A stretch of 64,000 nt of DNA from Microbacterium sp. 10M-3C3 (GTDB taxonomy: Bacteria > Actinomycetota > Actinomycetes > Actinomycetales > Microbacteriaceae): the NCBI RefSeq assembly GCF_003931875.1, contig NZ_CP034245.1:2418001-2482000 (forward strand), given 5' to 3'. Below are positions 12,645 through 23,353 of this stretch, piece after piece. The translations under genes and the position numbers were made by a program. A model generated the notes under the pieces. The model was not told the DNA's origin, ran no database searches, and saw only the letters and a program-made list of their open reading frames with translations. Each line of letters begins with the position of its first letter. The stretch's first letter is position 1.

Positions 12645-12696
12645 ATGACAGAGCCTGACATCAGGGCGTATAGTCATGTCATTCCCTGACATGACT
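12645..12696 (+). promoter_or_regulatory. epimerase promoter with probable TetR operator
   Basis: A -35 ATGACA (12645-12650) and -10 TATAGT (12669-12674) are 18 bases apart. A perfect inverted repeat with arms AGTCATGTCA and TGACATGACT and a 5-base spacer (12672-12696) covers the -10 and start region. A second half-similar palindrome CCTGACATCAGG lies at 12654-12665. The shared TGACAT core suggests two sites for the neighbouring TetR protein. Confidence 0.65.
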
Positions 12697-12723
12697 CGCG
12701 GATGCCCGCGGAAGGAGAACACC

Positions 12724-13623
12724 ATGCGCATCTTCGTCACCGGCGCGAGCGGCTGGATCGGCTCCCACGTCGTCGCCGAGCTGCTCGCCCACGGACACCA
12801 GGTCATCGGCCTCGCACGCTCGGACGCGTCAGCCGAACGTCTCAGGGCGGCCGGGGCGGCCGTCGTCCGCGGCGACCTCGACGAGCCGGCATCACTGCAG
12901 CACGGCGCGGATGCCGCCGACGCCGTCGTCCACCTCGCCAACAAGCACGACTTCGCCCACCCCGAGGTCTCCAACGCCGCGGAGCGCGCCGCGACGCAGG
13001 CGTTCGGCGACGCCCTCGCCGGCACCGGCAAGCCGTTCCTCCTCGCCTCAGGCCTCGCGATCCCCACGGCCACACCTCCACTGACCGAGGGCACCCCCTC
13101 CCCCGCGCACGGCCCCGACTCCATGCGCGGCGGCAGCGAGAACCTCGCGCTCGACTTCGTCGACCGCGGCGTCCGCACGATCGTCGCGCGCTTCGCGCCG
13201 ACCGTGCACGGCAGGCACGATCACGGCTTCGTCGCGGCGCTCGTCGCGGCGGCGCGCGCCAGCGGCGAGGTGCTCGTGGCGGGCGACGGCTCAGCCCGGT
13301 GGACCGCGGTGCACGTCGACGACGCGGCCGCCGCGGTGCGCCTCGGACTCGAGCGCGCCGAAGCGGGCACGATCCTGCACGTCACGGCGGAGAGCGTGCG
13401 CACCGGCGACATCGCGGCCGCGATCGGCGCGGGGCTGCGGCTTCCCGTCACCGCCACCACACCGGACGTGCTGGCCGAGCGTCTCGGCTTCATCGGCCGC
13501 GTCTTCGCGAGCGACACGTCGGCCTCGAGCGTCCGTACGCGCGAGCTGATGGGCTGGACGCCGACAGGCCCGACGCTGCTCGAGGACATCGCCGCGGGCG
13601 CGTACTTCCCCGTGGGCTCCTGA
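12724..13623 (+). CDS. NAD(P)-dependent epimerase/dehydratase-type oxidoreductase
   Basis: Encodes 299 residues of the extended/atypical SDR family. The Rossmann motif TGASGWIG is at about 6-13, but the usual YxxxK pair is not evident, as in the YybO/NmrA-like and SDR_a members often paired with TetR regulators. AAGGAG lies 8 bases before the ATG at 12724; an earlier in-frame ATG (12676) lies inside the operator and lacks a ribosome site. The substrate is unknown. Regulation by the divergent TetR protein is likely from the operator. Confidence 0.85.
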   Translation: MRIFVTGASGWIGSHVVAELLAHGHQVIGLARSDASAERLRAAGAAVVRGDLDEPASLQHGADAADAVVHLANKHDFAHPEVSNAAERAATQAFGDALAGTGKPFLLASGLAIPTATPPLTEGTPSPAHGPDSMRGGSENLALDFVDRGVRTIVARFAPTVHGRHDHGFVAALVAAARASGEVLVAGDGSARWTAVHVDDAAAAVRLGLERAEAGTILHVTAESVRTGDIAAAIGAGLRLPVTATTPDVLAERLGFIGRVFASDTSASSVRTRELMGWTPTGPTLLEDIAAGAYFPVGS

Positions 13624-13645
13624 GCGCACGCCGTACGCTCGGAGG

Positions 13646-15043
13646 ATGGCCGAGCTGCACGATCTGTCCCTCGTCGAGCAGGCGCGGATGCTGCGCACCG
13701 GAGAGCTCACGCCGAAGGCCGCGGTCGCCCATTACCTCTCGCGCATCGAGCGCGAGCACGCGCTCGCCGCGTTCGCCGAGGTGACGGCCGGGGCCGCCTT
13801 CGCGCGGGCCGACGCGCTCGGCAGCGCTGCCGCATCCGGTGCGCTGCACGGCGTGCCGCTGGCCGACAAGGACCTCGTCGCGCGGGCGGGCGTGCCCACG
13901 CGCTACGGGTCTCGGGCGCGCGCCGACCACGTGCCCGCCGTCTCGGATCCGCTCGCGGCCGCGCTGGATGCGGCCGGCGCGATCAACCTCGGCAAGACCG
14001 CGACGAGCGAGTTCGGGCTCACCGGGTACACCGAGCCGCGCACCGGCCGACCCGCACGCGATCCGTGGAACCCCGCGCACGGCGCGGGCGGCTCGAGCGG
14101 GGGCGCGGCGGTCGCCGTGGCGGCGGGGCTGCTGCCCGCCGCCGTCGCGTCCGACGGCGGCGGGTCGATCCGCATCCCCGCGGCGACCGTCGGCGTTGTG
14201 GGCGTGAAGCCCTCGCGCGGCCGCCTCCCGATCGGCTCGGGCTTCGACGCGCCCGACGGCCTGGCCGTCACGGGGCCGATCGCGACGAGCGTCGCCGACG
14301 CCGCGTTCCTCCTCGACGCGCTCGTCGGCCTCGCCCCGTTCCGCTACGCGACGCGCGCGCCCGGCGACGGACCGTTCCTCGCGGCGGCGCAGCGCCCGCT
14401 CGAAGGCGCCCGCATCGGGGTGACCACGGTGTCGCCGTGGGACGACAGCGAGGACATCCGCCTGGACCCCGCGGCGGCCGAGGCCGTGCGACGCGCGGCG
14501 GGCGCTCTCGCGGCAGGCGGACACGGCGTCGAGGACGCGGCGTGGCGGCCGCGGGGCTACGCGGAGCTCTTCCGCGTGCTGTGGCGCGCGAGCGCCGCAC
14601 GCATCCCGCTCACCGAGGCCGACCTCGACGTCGTCGAGCCGCTCACCGCGTGGCTCGTGCGCGAAGGCCGCGGACTCGCCGCATCGGACCTGCTCGCGGC
14701 GCTCGCGGCCGCGCGCGTGTTCGAGCGCGAGACGATCACGGCCTTCGACGCGTTCGATGCGGTGCTGACGCCCGCGCTCGCCCTGCCGCCGCAGCACGTC
14801 GGCTGGTACGACGGCCTCGATCCCGAACGCACGTTCGCACGCCAGGTCGAGTACGCGCCGTACTCGAGCTTCGTGAACGTCGCGGGGCTCCCGGCGATCA
14901 CGGTGCCGTTCACGACGGATGCGGCGGGCCACCCCGTCAGCGTGCAGCTCGTCGGCCGCCCCGGCGGTGAGGCCGCGATCCTCGCCCTGGCCGCGCAGCT
15001 CGAGGCCGCGCGTGGCCCGCTGCCGCATCCGCCGGCCTGGTGA
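13646..15043 (+). CDS. amidase signature enzyme
   Basis: Encodes 465 residues of the amidase signature family (GatA/AtzF/fatty amide hydrolase type). The Ser-cisSer-Lys triad is visible: Lys75 in LADKDLV, the GGSSGG loop at about 148-153, and the nucleophile Ser174 in DGGGSIRIP. Neighbours give no GatB or GatC partner, so a metabolic amidase is more likely than the tRNA amidotransferase. GGAGG abuts the ATG too closely to act as a ribosome site; a TACGCT hexamer 6 bases upstream of the ATG suggests a leaderless transcript. Confidence 0.9.
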   Translation: MAELHDLSLVEQARMLRTGELTPKAAVAHYLSRIEREHALAAFAEVTAGAAFARADALGSAAASGALHGVPLADKDLVARAGVPTRYGSRARADHVPAVSDPLAAALDAAGAINLGKTATSEFGLTGYTEPRTGRPARDPWNPAHGAGGSSGGAAVAVAAGLLPAAVASDGGGSIRIPAATVGVVGVKPSRGRLPIGSGFDAPDGLAVTGPIATSVADAAFLLDALVGLAPFRYATRAPGDGPFLAAAQRPLEGARIGVTTVSPWDDSEDIRLDPAAAEAVRRAAGALAAGGHGVEDAAWRPRGYAELFRVLWRASAARIPLTEADLDVVEPLTAWLVREGRGLAASDLLAALAAARVFERETITAFDAFDAVLTPALALPPQHVGWYDGLDPERTFARQVEYAPYSSFVNVAGLPAITVPFTTDAAGHPVSVQLVGRPGGEAAILALAAQLEAARGPLPHPPAW

Positions 15044-15076
15044 CGCCGGCCGCCCACCCGGAGCCCTGCGGGATGT

Positions 15077-16186
15077 TCAGTCGGAGGAGCCGAGGGCGGC
15101 GAGGCGGGCTTCCTCGTCGGCGGCGATCGCCGACTCGATGATCGGGCCGAGCGCGCCGTCCATGACCTGGTCGAGGTTGTACGCCTTGTAGCCGGTGCGG
15201 TGGTCGGCGATGCGGTTCTCGGGGAAGTTGTACGTGCGGATGCGCTCGGAGCGGTCCATGCCGCGGATCTGCGAGCGGCGCGCGTCGGAGGCCGCCGCAT
15301 CCCGCTCCTCCTGCTGCTTCGCGAGCAGCCGCGCCCGCAGCACGCGCATGCCGGCCTCGCGGTTCTGCAGCTGGGATTTCTCGTTCTGCATCGACACCAC
15401 GATGCCGGTCGGCACGTGCGTGATGCGCACGGCCGAGTCGGTCGTGTTGACCGACTGGCCGCCCGGGCCGGACGAGCGGAACACGTCGATCTTCAGATCG
15501 TTCGGGTCGATGGAGATCTCCTCGGGCTCGTCGACCTCGGGGAAGACGAGCACGCCGGTCGTCGACGTGTGGATGCGGCCCTGCGACTCGGTCGCGGGCA
15601 CGCGCTGCACGCGGTGCACGCCGCCCTCGTACTTCAAGTGCGCCCACACGCCCTGCGCGGGATCGTCGGAGCTGCCCTTGATCGCGACCTGCACGTCCTT
15701 GTAGCCACCCAGGTCGGATTCGTTGCGCTCGAGCAGCTCGGTCTTCCACCCCATCGACGCGGCATACTGCAGATACATGCGCAGCAGGTCGGCGGCGAAC
15801 AGGGCCGACTCCGCGCCGCCCTCCCCCTGCTTGATCTCCATGATCACGTCGCGCGCGTCGTCGGGGTCGCGCGGGATGAGCAGGCGCCGCAGCTTCTCCT
15901 GCGCGTCGGCGAGCGACTCCTCCATCTCGGGGATCTCCGCCGCGATCGCCTCGTCCTCGCGCGCGAGCTCGCGGGCGGCCTCGAGGTCGTCGGATGCGGC
16001 GCGCCACGCGTCGTACGCGTGCATGATGCGGTTCAGCTCGGCGTAGCGCCGATTGACGCGCTTCGCGCGGGCGGGGTCGGCGTGGACGGCCGGGTCGTTC
16101 AGCTCCTCCTCGACGCGCTTGTGCTCGTCGAGGAGACTGCGGACGGACTCGAGGATGCCCGATCCCTCTGCAGGCTCAGGTGCCAC
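15077..16186 (-). CDS. prfA: peptide chain release factor 1
   Basis: Encodes 369 residues. RF1 recognises UAA and UAG and triggers peptide release at the ribosome. The stop-codon-reading PAT motif is at about 197-199 and the catalytic GGQ at 242-244. Length is normal. It lies just below rho, 19 bases apart. In many actinobacteria rpmE lies between rho and prfA and prmC follows prfA; here rpmE is absent from this spot and prmC is displaced. Confidence 0.97.
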   Translation of the reverse strand: MAPEPAEGSGILESVRSLLDEHKRVEEELNDPAVHADPARAKRVNRRYAELNRIMHAYDAWRAASDDLEAARELAREDEAIAAEIPEMEESLADAQEKLRRLLIPRDPDDARDVIMEIKQGEGGAESALFAADLLRMYLQYAASMGWKTELLERNESDLGGYKDVQVAIKGSSDDPAQGVWAHLKYEGGVHRVQRVPATESQGRIHTSTTGVLVFPEVDEPEEISIDPNDLKIDVFRSSGPGGQSVNTTDSAVRITHVPTGIVVSMQNEKSQLQNREAGMRVLRARLLAKQQEERDAAASDARRSQIRGMDRSERIRTYNFPENRIADHRTGYKAYNLDQVMDGALGPIIESAIAADEEARLAALGSSD

Positions 16187-16205
16187 GGATCACGCTTCGC
16201 CGGAC

Positions 16206-18233
16206 TCAGCGGATGCTGTTGTCGTCCCGGTGGCTGTGCCCGCCGCCGTTGCCGTGCGCGGGCGCCGGGATCGACTTCTGCATCTGGACGAGGAACTCGA
16301 CGTTGGACTGCGTCTCCTTGAGCTTGCCGAGCACGACCTCCAGCGCCTGCTGGGGGTCGAGGCCCGCGAGCGCGCGGCGCAGCTTCCACGTGATCTTGAC
16401 CTCGTCGGGCGACAGGAGCATCTCCTCGCGACGCGTGGACGACGCGTTGACGTCGACGGCGGGGAAGATGCGCTTGTCGGCGAGCTGACGGCTCAGCCGC
16501 AGCTCGCTGTTGCCGGTGCCCTTGAACTCCTCGAAGATGACGTCGTCCATCTTGGACCCGGTCTCCACGAGCGCCGTGGCGAGGATCGTGAGCGATCCGC
16601 CGTTCTCGATGTTGCGCGCGGCGCCGAAGAAGCGCTTGGGCGGATACAGCGCCGACGCGTCGACGCCACCGGTGAGCACGCGGCCCGAGGTGGGCGCGGA
16701 GATGTTGTACGCACGGCCGAGGCGCGTGATCGAGTCGAGCAGCACGACGACGTCGCGGCCGAGCTCGACGAGCCGCTTCGCGCGCTCGATCGCGAGCTCC
16801 GCGACGGTCGTGTGGTCCTCCGCGGGACGGTCGAAGGTCGAGGCGACGACCTCGCCGCGGACGGTCCGCTGCATGTCGGTGACCTCTTCGGGGCGCTCGT
16901 CCACGAGCACGACCATCAGGTGCACCTCGGGGTTGTTGTGCGCGATCGCGTTGGCGATCTGCTGCAGCACGATGGTCTTGCCCGCCTTCGGGGGCGCGAC
17001 GATCAGACCGCGCTGGCCCTTGCCGATGGGCGCGACGAGGTCGATGATGCGCTGCGTCAGCTTCTCCGGCGCGGTCTCCAGGCGCAGGCGCTCCTGCGGG
17101 TACAGCGGCGTGAGCCTGCCGAACTCGACCCGGTTCGCCGCATCCTCGACCGACAGGCCGTTGATCGCGTCGACCTTCACCAGCGCGTTGTACTTCTGGC
17201 GGCCGGACTGCTCGTTCTCGCGAGGCTGCTTGATGGCGCCCACGACGGCGTCGCCCTTGCGGAGGTTGTACTTCTTCACCTGGCCGAGCGAGACGTAGAC
17301 GTCGCTCGGGCCGGGGAGGTAGCCGGTGGTGCGGACGAACGCGTAGTTGTCGAGCACGTCGAGGATGCCGGCGACGGGGATGAGGACGTCGTCCTCGCCG
17401 ATCTCGGTCTCGAACTCGTCACCGGTCTGGTTCTGCCCGCCGCGCCGCTTGTTGCGCTGACGGCTGCGGCCGTTGCCCTGCGCGTCGCCGTTCTGCTGCT
17501 CGCGCTCGTTCTCGGCGGCCGGGGCCGCCTGCGGCGCCGCCTTCTCGGCGGTCTGCTGCTCGCCGGCGGCACCGCCGCTGCGGTTGCGGTTGCGGCTGCG
17601 TCCGCGCCCACGGCTGCGGCCCGACGTCGCGCCCTCGTCGGCGGTGTCGGTCCCGCCGCCTTCGACGGGTGCCTCAGCGGTCTCGGCCGGCGCCTCGGCG
17701 GGGGCGGCCTCGGCGGCTGCGGCCGCCGGCGCGGGCGCCTCGGATGCGGCGGTCTCGGTGGCTTCGGTCGTGTCCTCGGCGGCGGGCGCGGCGGTCGCGT
17801 CGGCGGCCGGCGCGGCGGTCTCGGCGGCGGTCTCAGGCGCCGTCTCAGCGGCGGGGGCCTCGGCCGGCGCCTCGGCGGCGACGTCGGAGCTCTTGGCGCG
17901 GCGCGGCGCGCGCTTGCGCGGCGCCTTGGCGGGCTTCTCCGCCTCGGCCGGAGCGGTCTCGACCGCCGGCGTCTCAGCGGCGGAAGCGGCCGCCGGCTCG
18001 TCGGCGCGAGCCGCCTCGACGGCGTCGGCGGGCGCGTCGGCGGCCGGCGCGGCGTCGCCGGACGCGGCGGCGTCTTGGGGCGGAGCGGTGTCGCCCGCCG
18101 CGACGGCGTCGTCGGCCGGGGCGGCGTCCTCGGCCGCGGCGGCGTCGGCGACGGGCGCGGTCGTGTCGGTGGTGGTGGTGGCGTCGTCGCTGTCGGACGG
18201 CGCGTCGGTGTGGACCTCGGAGATGGACTCCAC
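16206..18233 (-). CDS. rho: transcription termination factor Rho
   Basis: Encodes 675 residues, about 250 more than E. coli Rho. The RNA helicase core is complete: RNA-binding domain from about 280, Walker A APPKAGKT at 413-420, Walker [10 protein letters not shown] later. Residues 1-270 are an Ala/Glu/Pro-rich low-complexity region ending in basic [15 protein letters not shown] and RQRNKRRGG tracts, the type of N-terminal insertion that in actinobacterial Rho binds RNA. I chose the GTG at 18233 because AAGGGAG lies 5 bases upstream. A 171-base gap separates it from thrB. Confidence 0.95.
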   Translation of the reverse strand: MESISEVHTDAPSDSDDATTTTDTTAPVADAAAAEDAAPADDAVAAGDTAPPQDAAASGDAAPAADAPADAVEAARADEPAAASAAETPAVETAPAEAEKPAKAPRKRAPRRAKSSDVAAEAPAEAPAAETAPETAAETAAPAADATAAPAAEDTTEATETAASEAPAPAAAAAEAAPAEAPAETAEAPVEGGGTDTADEGATSGRSRGRGRSRNRNRSGGAAGEQQTAEKAAPQAAPAAENEREQQNGDAQGNGRSRQRNKRRGGQNQTGDEFETEIGEDDVLIPVAGILDVLDNYAFVRTTGYLPGPSDVYVSLGQVKKYNLRKGDAVVGAIKQPRENEQSGRQKYNALVKVDAINGLSVEDAANRVEFGRLTPLYPQERLRLETAPEKLTQRIIDLVAPIGKGQRGLIVAPPKAGKTIVLQQIANAIAHNNPEVHLMVVLVDERPEEVTDMQRTVRGEVVASTFDRPAEDHTTVAELAIERAKRLVELGRDVVVLLDSITRLGRAYNISAPTSGRVLTGGVDASALYPPKRFFGAARNIENGGSLTILATALVETGSKMDDVIFEEFKGTGNSELRLSRQLADKRIFPAVDVNASSTRREEMLLSPDEVKITWKLRRALAGLDPQQALEVVLGKLKETQSNVEFLVQMQKSIPAPAHGNGGGHSHRDDNSIR

Positions 18234-18404
18234 GAGTACTCCCTTGTGAAACGGATGATCAGACCCGCGCACGACGCTGTGGTGGATCGGGCGTCGTCCC
18301 GTCGACAGGCTTCGGGTTACGCACCGCGATTCACCGGCCGGACGGGCCGTGCGGGTTGCGGATGCGTGCGCTGGTGGTTCGCAGATTTGCGGCGGAGGCC
18401 AGAC

Positions 18405-19361
18405 TCACGTTCGGAACGTGGAACCCCCCGCGTTGCCCCTCACTGTACCACCCCGCACATCGACGGCGAGCATGTGCGCCTCCCACGGGGTGTCGACGAC
18501 AGACGCCGCCAGCCGCGCGGCCTCCAGGCGCCGACCCGGGCCGTCGGCGAGCACGAGGACGCTCGGCCCCGCCCCCGACACGACGGCGGCGAACCCCTCG
18601 GCCCGCAGGGCGCGCACGAGCCGATCGGTCTCGGGCATGGCCTGCGCACGGTAGCTCTGGTGCAGCTTGTCCTCGGTGGCGGCCATGAGCAGCTCGGGGC
18701 TCTGGGTGAGCGCGGCGATGAGCAGCGCCGACCGCGACACGTTGAACACCGCGTCCTCGCGGGGCACGTGCAGCGGCTGGAGGCTGCGCGCGACGGAGGT
18801 CGACATCGTGAACTCCGGGACGAAGACGAGCGGCGCGACACCGCGGTGCACGATGAGCTGCTTGTGCTGCGGCCCGGTCTCGTCCATCCACGCGATCGTC
18901 AGGCCGCCGAACAGGGCGGGCGCGACGTTGTCGGGGTGCCCCTCCATCTCGGTCGCCAGGCGCAGGAGCGTCTCGTCGCCGAGCTCGACCTCGGGGGCGA
19001 GGAGGCCCTTCGCGGCGAGCAGCCCCGACACGACGGCCGCGCCGGAGGAGCCCATGCCGCGCCCGTGCGGGATGACGTTGTGCGCCCGCAGCCGCAGGCC
19101 CGGGAGCGGTCGCCCCACGGCGGCGTAGGCGTGCGCGATCGCGCGCACGACGAGGTTCGACTCGTCGCGCGCGACGGATGCGGCGCCCTCGCCCTCGACG
19201 TCGACCTCGACGCCCGGCTCGGCACGCAGCGTCGCCTCGAGCTCGTCGTACACGCTCAGGGCGAGCCCGAGCGTGTCGAAGCCCGGTCCGAGGTTCGCGC
19301 TCGTGGCGGGCACGCGCACGACGACCGAGCGCTCGCTCCCGCTGCGGTCGTGTCCGGTCAT
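18405..19361 (-). CDS. thrB: homoserine kinase
   Basis: Encodes 318 residues, a GHMP kinase that phosphorylates homoserine in the threonine branch. The ATP-binding GHMP motif [12 protein letters not shown] and the N-terminal [15 protein letters not shown] substrate motif are clear. The ATG overlaps the thrC stop as ATGA, so thrC and thrB are co-translated. Order hom-thrC-thrB in one operon matches other actinobacteria. Nothing unusual. Confidence 0.96.
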   Translation of the reverse strand: MTGHDRSGSERSVVVRVPATSANLGPGFDTLGLALSVYDELEATLRAEPGVEVDVEGEGAASVARDESNLVVRAIAHAYAAVGRPLPGLRLRAHNVIPHGRGMGSSGAAVVSGLLAAKGLLAPEVELGDETLLRLATEMEGHPDNVAPALFGGLTIAWMDETGPQHKQLIVHRGVAPLVFVPEFTMSTSVARSLQPLHVPREDAVFNVSRSALLIAALTQSPELLMAATEDKLHQSYRAQAMPETDRLVRALRAEGFAAVVSGAGPSVLVLADGPGRRLEAARLAASVVDTPWEAHMLAVDVRGGTVRGNAGGSTFRT

Positions 19362-20443
19362 GCCGCGGTGACGGGGACGAGTCCCAGCACGGAGGCGACC
19401 TCGGAGGTCGCCGCATCCACGACCGTCGGCTGCACGTCGGTGCCGTCGGCGTTGCGCAGGGCCCACTGCGGGTCCTTCAGGCCATGACCGGTGACGGTGA
19501 GGACGACGCGCGCGCCGGCGGGGATGACGCCCGCCTCGGCGCGGTCGAGCAGGCCCGCCACCGAGATCGCCGACGCCGGCTCGACGAAGATGCCGACCTC
19601 GCCCGCGAGGAGCTTCTGCGCGGCGAGGATGCGGGCGTCGTCGATGGCGCCGAAGTAGCCGTCGGTGGCGGCCTGCGCCTCGAGCGCGAGCTCCCACGAG
19701 GCGGGGTTGCCGATGCGGATGGCGCTGGCGACCGTCTCGGGGTTGCGCACGACCTCGCCGCGCACGAGCGGGGCGGACCCCTCGGCCTGGAAGCCGAACA
19801 TGCGGGGAACGCGCGTGGCGACGCCGCGCTCGGCCTCCTCGCGGTAGCCGCGCGAGTAGGCGGTGTAGTTGCCCGCGTTGCCCACGGGGATGATGTGGAA
19901 GTCGGGCGCGTCGCCGAGCACCTCCACGACCTCGTACGCCGCCGTCTTCTGGCCCTCGATGCGGTCGGGGTTGACCGAGTTCACGAGGTGCACCGGATAG
20001 TGGTCGGCGAGCTCCCGCGCGATCTCGAGGCAGTCGTCGAAATTGCCGCGGATCTGGATCAGGCGGCCGTCGTGGGCGACGGCCTGGCTGAGCTTGCCCA
20101 TCGCGATCTTGCCCTCGGGCACGAGCACGGCCGCGGTGATGCCCGCGTGCGCGGCATAGGCGGCGGCCGACGCCGACGTGTTGCCCGTCGACGCACAGAT
20201 GACCGCCTTCGCGCCGTGCTCGACGGCCCGCGAGAGCGCGACGGTCATGCCGCGGTCCTTGAAGGATCCGGTCGGATTCATGCCCTCGAACTTCACCCAC
20301 ACGTCGGCGCCGGTGCGGCGCGAGAGCGCGGGCGCGGGCAGCAGCGGCGTGCCACCCTCGCCGAGGGTGACGACCGTCGAGGCGTCGGTGACCCCGAGCC
20401 GATCGGCGTATTCGCGGAGCACTCCGCGCCAGAGGTGGGCCAT
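19358..20443 (-). CDS. thrC: threonine synthase
   Basis: Encodes 361 residues, the short form of the PLP enzyme that turns phosphohomoserine into threonine. The PLP lysine is Lys62 in [11 protein letters not shown], with the ASTGNTSAS loop after it and GNAGNYTAY downstream. The start ATG is one base from the hom stop, giving tight coupling. Size matches the ThrC of mycobacteria and corynebacteria-type class. Confidence 0.96.
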   Translation of the reverse strand: MAHLWRGVLREYADRLGVTDASTVVTLGEGGTPLLPAPALSRRTGADVWVKFEGMNPTGSFKDRGMTVALSRAVEHGAKAVICASTGNTSASAAAYAAHAGITAAVLVPEGKIAMGKLSQAVAHDGRLIQIRGNFDDCLEIARELADHYPVHLVNSVNPDRIEGQKTAAYEVVEVLGDAPDFHIIPVGNAGNYTAYSRGYREEAERGVATRVPRMFGFQAEGSAPLVRGEVVRNPETVASAIRIGNPASWELALEAQAATDGYFGAIDDARILAAQKLLAGEVGIFVEPASAISVAGLLDRAEAGVIPAGARVVLTVTGHGLKDPQWALRNADGTDVQPTVVDAATSEVASVLGLVPVTAA

Positions 20444-20444
20444 G

Positions 20445-21785
20445 TCAGTCTCCTTCCACGCGCAGCACCGACACGACGCGCTCGACGACGCCGCTGTCGG
20501 CGAGCCGCTGCACGGTCTCGCTCAGGTCTTGTTCGCGGGCGCGGTGCGTGCCGATGACCAGCCGCGCCGTGCCCTCCTCGTCGGGCCGGACGGCCCCGGC
20601 CGCGTCGCTCGATCCCACGACGGTCTGCTCGAGCGTCGCGATCGAGACGCGCCCGTCGCTCAGGATGCCCGCGACCGTCGCGAGCACGCCGGGCCGGTCA
20701 TCCACTTCGAGGGTGATCTGGTAGCGCGTCGTCACGTGCCCGATCGTCACGATCGGCAGGTTCGCCCGCGTCGACTCCGCCACGCCGAGCCCGCCCGCGA
20801 TGTGCCGGCGGGCCGCCGACACGACATCGCCGAGCACCGCCGACGCGGTCTGCACTCCCCCGGCTCCGGCGCCGTAGAACATCAGGTCGCCCGCGGCCTC
20901 GGCCTCGACGAAGACGGCGTTGTTCGCGCCGTGGACGCTCGCGAGCGGGTGCGAGCGGTCGACGAGCGCCGGGTACACGCGCACCGAGATCGCGTCGCCG
21001 CCCTCGCCCGCGCCCTCCAGGCGCTCGCACACCGCGAGCAGCTTGATGACGTAGCCGGCGTGGCGCGCGTCCTCGATCATCTGCGCGTCGATCGCGGTGA
21101 TGCCCTCGCGGTGGACGGCCTCGAGGGGCACCGTCGTGTGGAACGCGAGGCTCGCGAGGATCGCTGCCTTCTGCGCCGCGTCGTACCCCTCGACGTCCGC
21201 GGTCGGGTCGGCCTCCGCGTAGCCGAGGCGCTGAGCGTCGGCGAGGACGTCGGCGAACTCCGCGCCCTCCCGGTCCATGCGGTCGAGGATGTAGTTCGTC
21301 GTGCCGTTGACGATGCCCATGATGCGGCGCACGCGGTCGCCGGCGAGCGAGTCGCGGAGGGGGCGGATGATCGGGATCGCGCCGGCGGCGGCGGCCTCGT
21401 AGTAGACCTGGGCGCCGACCTGGTCGGCCGCCTCGAAGATCTCGGGGCCGTGCGTGGCCAGGAGAGCCTTGTTGGCCGTGACGACGTCGGCCCCGGCGTT
21501 GATGGCCTGGAGCAGCCACGTGCGCGCGGGCTCGATGCCGCCCATGAGCTCGATGACGATGTCGGCACCGACGAGGAGCGGCTCGGGATCGGTCGTGAGC
21601 AGTTCGCGGGGCAGCTCGACGTCGCGGGGCGCGTCGAGGTCGCGCACCGCGATGCCGGCGAGTTCGAGCGACGCGCCGGCGCGGTCGGCGAGCTCGGCGC
21701 CGTGCTTGAGCAGGAGGGCGGCCACTTGCGAGCCGACCGCGCCGGCGCCCAGGAGCGCGACGCGGAGGCGGCGGTAATCGGTCAC
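20445..21785 (-). CDS. hom: homoserine dehydrogenase
   Basis: Encodes 446 residues. It reduces aspartate semialdehyde to homoserine with NAD(P)H. The Rossmann motif LLGAGAVGS is near 10-18, the catalytic region [11 protein letters not shown] and the [14 protein letters not shown] stretch (read as [10 protein letters not shown]) are present, and a C-terminal ACT domain of about 80 residues ([15 protein letters not shown]) implies threonine feedback. The GTG start overlaps the lysA stop (GTGA). It lies inside a larger open frame whose upstream part is only antisense-like. Confidence 0.96.
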   Translation of the reverse strand: MTDYRRLRVALLGAGAVGSQVAALLLKHGAELADRAGASLELAGIAVRDLDAPRDVELPRELLTTDPEPLLVGADIVIELMGGIEPARTWLLQAINAGADVVTANKALLATHGPEIFEAADQVGAQVYYEAAAAGAIPIIRPLRDSLAGDRVRRIMGIVNGTTNYILDRMDREGAEFADVLADAQRLGYAEADPTADVEGYDAAQKAAILASLAFHTTVPLEAVHREGITAIDAQMIEDARHAGYVIKLLAVCERLEGAGEGGDAISVRVYPALVDRSHPLASVHGANNAVFVEAEAAGDLMFYGAGAGGVQTASAVLGDVVSAARRHIAGGLGVAESTRANLPIVTIGHVTTRYQITLEVDDRPGVLATVAGILSDGRVSIATLEQTVVGSSDAAGAVRPDEEGTARLVIGTHRAREQDLSETVQRLADSGVVERVVSVLRVEGD

Positions 21786-23227
21786 GGATGCTCCTGGAAT
21801 CGCTCGGTCGGCACGGGGGTCGTCGTCCCTTCGATCGGTGCGGCGCCGGTGTCGCGCGCCAGCAGGTCGTCGATGCTCTCGCGGCGGATGAGCACGCGGG
21901 CGTCGCCGTCGCGCACGGCCACGAGGGCGGGCCGGGGCGTGTAGTTGTAGGTGCTCGCGAGCGACAGGCAGTACGCGCCGGTGGCGGGGACCGCCAGCAG
22001 GTCGCCTGGCGCGACATCGCCCGGAAGGTACTCGGCGTCGACCACGATGTCGCCGGACTCGCAGTGATGGCCGACGACGCGGGCGAGGGCGGGCGCCGCA
22101 TCCGAGACGCGCGACGCGATGCGCGCGGAGTACTGCGCGCCGTACAGGGCCGGCCGGGCGTTGTCGCTCATGCCGCCGTCGACGCTGACGTACACGCGCG
22201 ACAGGTCGTCGGAGACGCGGACGGGCTTGACGGTGCCCACCTCGTAGAGCGTGACCCCGGCGGGGCCGACGATCACCCGCCCCGGCTCGAACGCCAGCTC
22301 GGGCAGCGGGATGCCGCGGACGGCGCACTGGTCGGCCACGGCGTCGACGATCCCCGCGGCGATCTCCTCGATCGCGCGCGGCGCATCCGCCGCGGTGTAG
22401 GCGATGCCGAATCCGCCGCCGAGGTTCAGCAGCGGGATGTCGCCGCCGGCCAGGAGCTCGGCGTGGAGCTCGACCAGCCGTGCCGCCGACGCGCGGAAGC
22501 CGTCGGCCTCGAAGATCTGCGAGCCGATGTGGGCGTGCAGGCCCGCGAAGCGCAGGCCCGGGAGGGCCCGGATGCGGGCGACCGCCGCCGGCACGTCGTC
22601 GAGCGCGAACCCGAACTTCTGATCCTCGTGCGCCGTGGCCAGGAACGCGTGGGTCTCGGCGTGCACGCCCGTACGGACGCGCACGAGCACCGACTGCACG
22701 GCCCCGCGCCGGTCGGCGATCGCGGCGAGGCGCTCGATCTCGATCGGGCTGTCGACGATGACCGTGCCGACGCCGACCTCGACGGCCCTCTCGAGGGCGG
22801 GGACGGACTTGTTGTTCCCGTGGTAGCCGAGCGGACGCGCATCCACGCCGGCGGCGAGCGCGACGGCCAGCTCGCCGGCGCTGCACACGTCCACGCGCAG
22901 CCCTTCCTCCACCATCCAGCGGACGATGTCGGTGGTCAGGAGCGCCTTGCCCGCGTAGTAGACGCGCGCTCGGCCGCCGTGGCGGGCGGCGGCGGCTTCG
23001 AACGCCGCGCGTGTGCGGCGCGCCCGCGCGCGGACCTCGTCCTCGTCCAGCACGTACAGCGGCGTGCCGAACCGGGCGCGCAGCCGCTGCACGTCGACGC
23101 CGCCGATCGCGAGCACGCCGTCGCCGTCCCGCTCGGCGCCCGACGGCCACACACCGGCCTGCAGCGCATTGGCGTCGTCGGGGACGACGAGCCCCTCGGG
23201 CACGGGCGGAGCGGTCGAGGCGGACAC
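21782..23227 (-). CDS. lysA: diaminopimelate decarboxylase
   Basis: Encodes 481 residues, a fold-type III PLP enzyme that makes lysine from meso-diaminopimelate. The PLP lysine is Lys94 in YYAGKALL; the HIGSQIF, GGGFGIAY and catalytic-cysteine HHCESGD motifs follow. It heads the lysA-hom-thrC-thrB run. A TAGACT hexamer on the minus strand near 23310-23315 could be a -10 element, giving a leader of roughly 80 bases. Confidence 0.96.
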   Translation of the reverse strand: MSASTAPPVPEGLVVPDDANALQAGVWPSGAERDGDGVLAIGGVDVQRLRARFGTPLYVLDEDEVRARARRTRAAFEAAAARHGGRARVYYAGKALLTTDIVRWMVEEGLRVDVCSAGELAVALAAGVDARPLGYHGNNKSVPALERAVEVGVGTVIVDSPIEIERLAAIADRRGAVQSVLVRVRTGVHAETHAFLATAHEDQKFGFALDDVPAAVARIRALPGLRFAGLHAHIGSQIFEADGFRASAARLVELHAELLAGGDIPLLNLGGGFGIAYTAADAPRAIEEIAAGIVDAVADQCAVRGIPLPELAFEPGRVIVGPAGVTLYEVGTVKPVRVSDDLSRVYVSVDGGMSDNARPALYGAQYSARIASRVSDAAPALARVVGHHCESGDIVVDAEYLPGDVAPGDLLAVPATGAYCLSLASTYNYTPRPALVAVRDGDARVLIRRESIDDLLARDTGAAPIEGTTTPVPTERFQEHP

Positions 23228-23353
23228 GGGCGGGGACCAATCGGGTGGAGGCGGGTGCCGCGGAGCGGCGACGCCGTCGGCGGAGGGCTCACGCCGGGCG
23301 TGGTTGCAGTCTAGCCGGACGCCCTCACCCGCATTCCCGCGTGTGACGCGGCG

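Noticed and set aside
18234..18404. Possible riboswitch or attenuator in the rho leader
   Set aside because: No conserved fold could be read by eye; the short CACGTTC palindrome at its edge is inside thrB and weak.
16053..19487. 1144-residue plus-strand frame opposite prfA, rho and thrB
   Set aside because: Antisense to well-supported genes; the composition is a Gly/Arg/Val-rich shadow.
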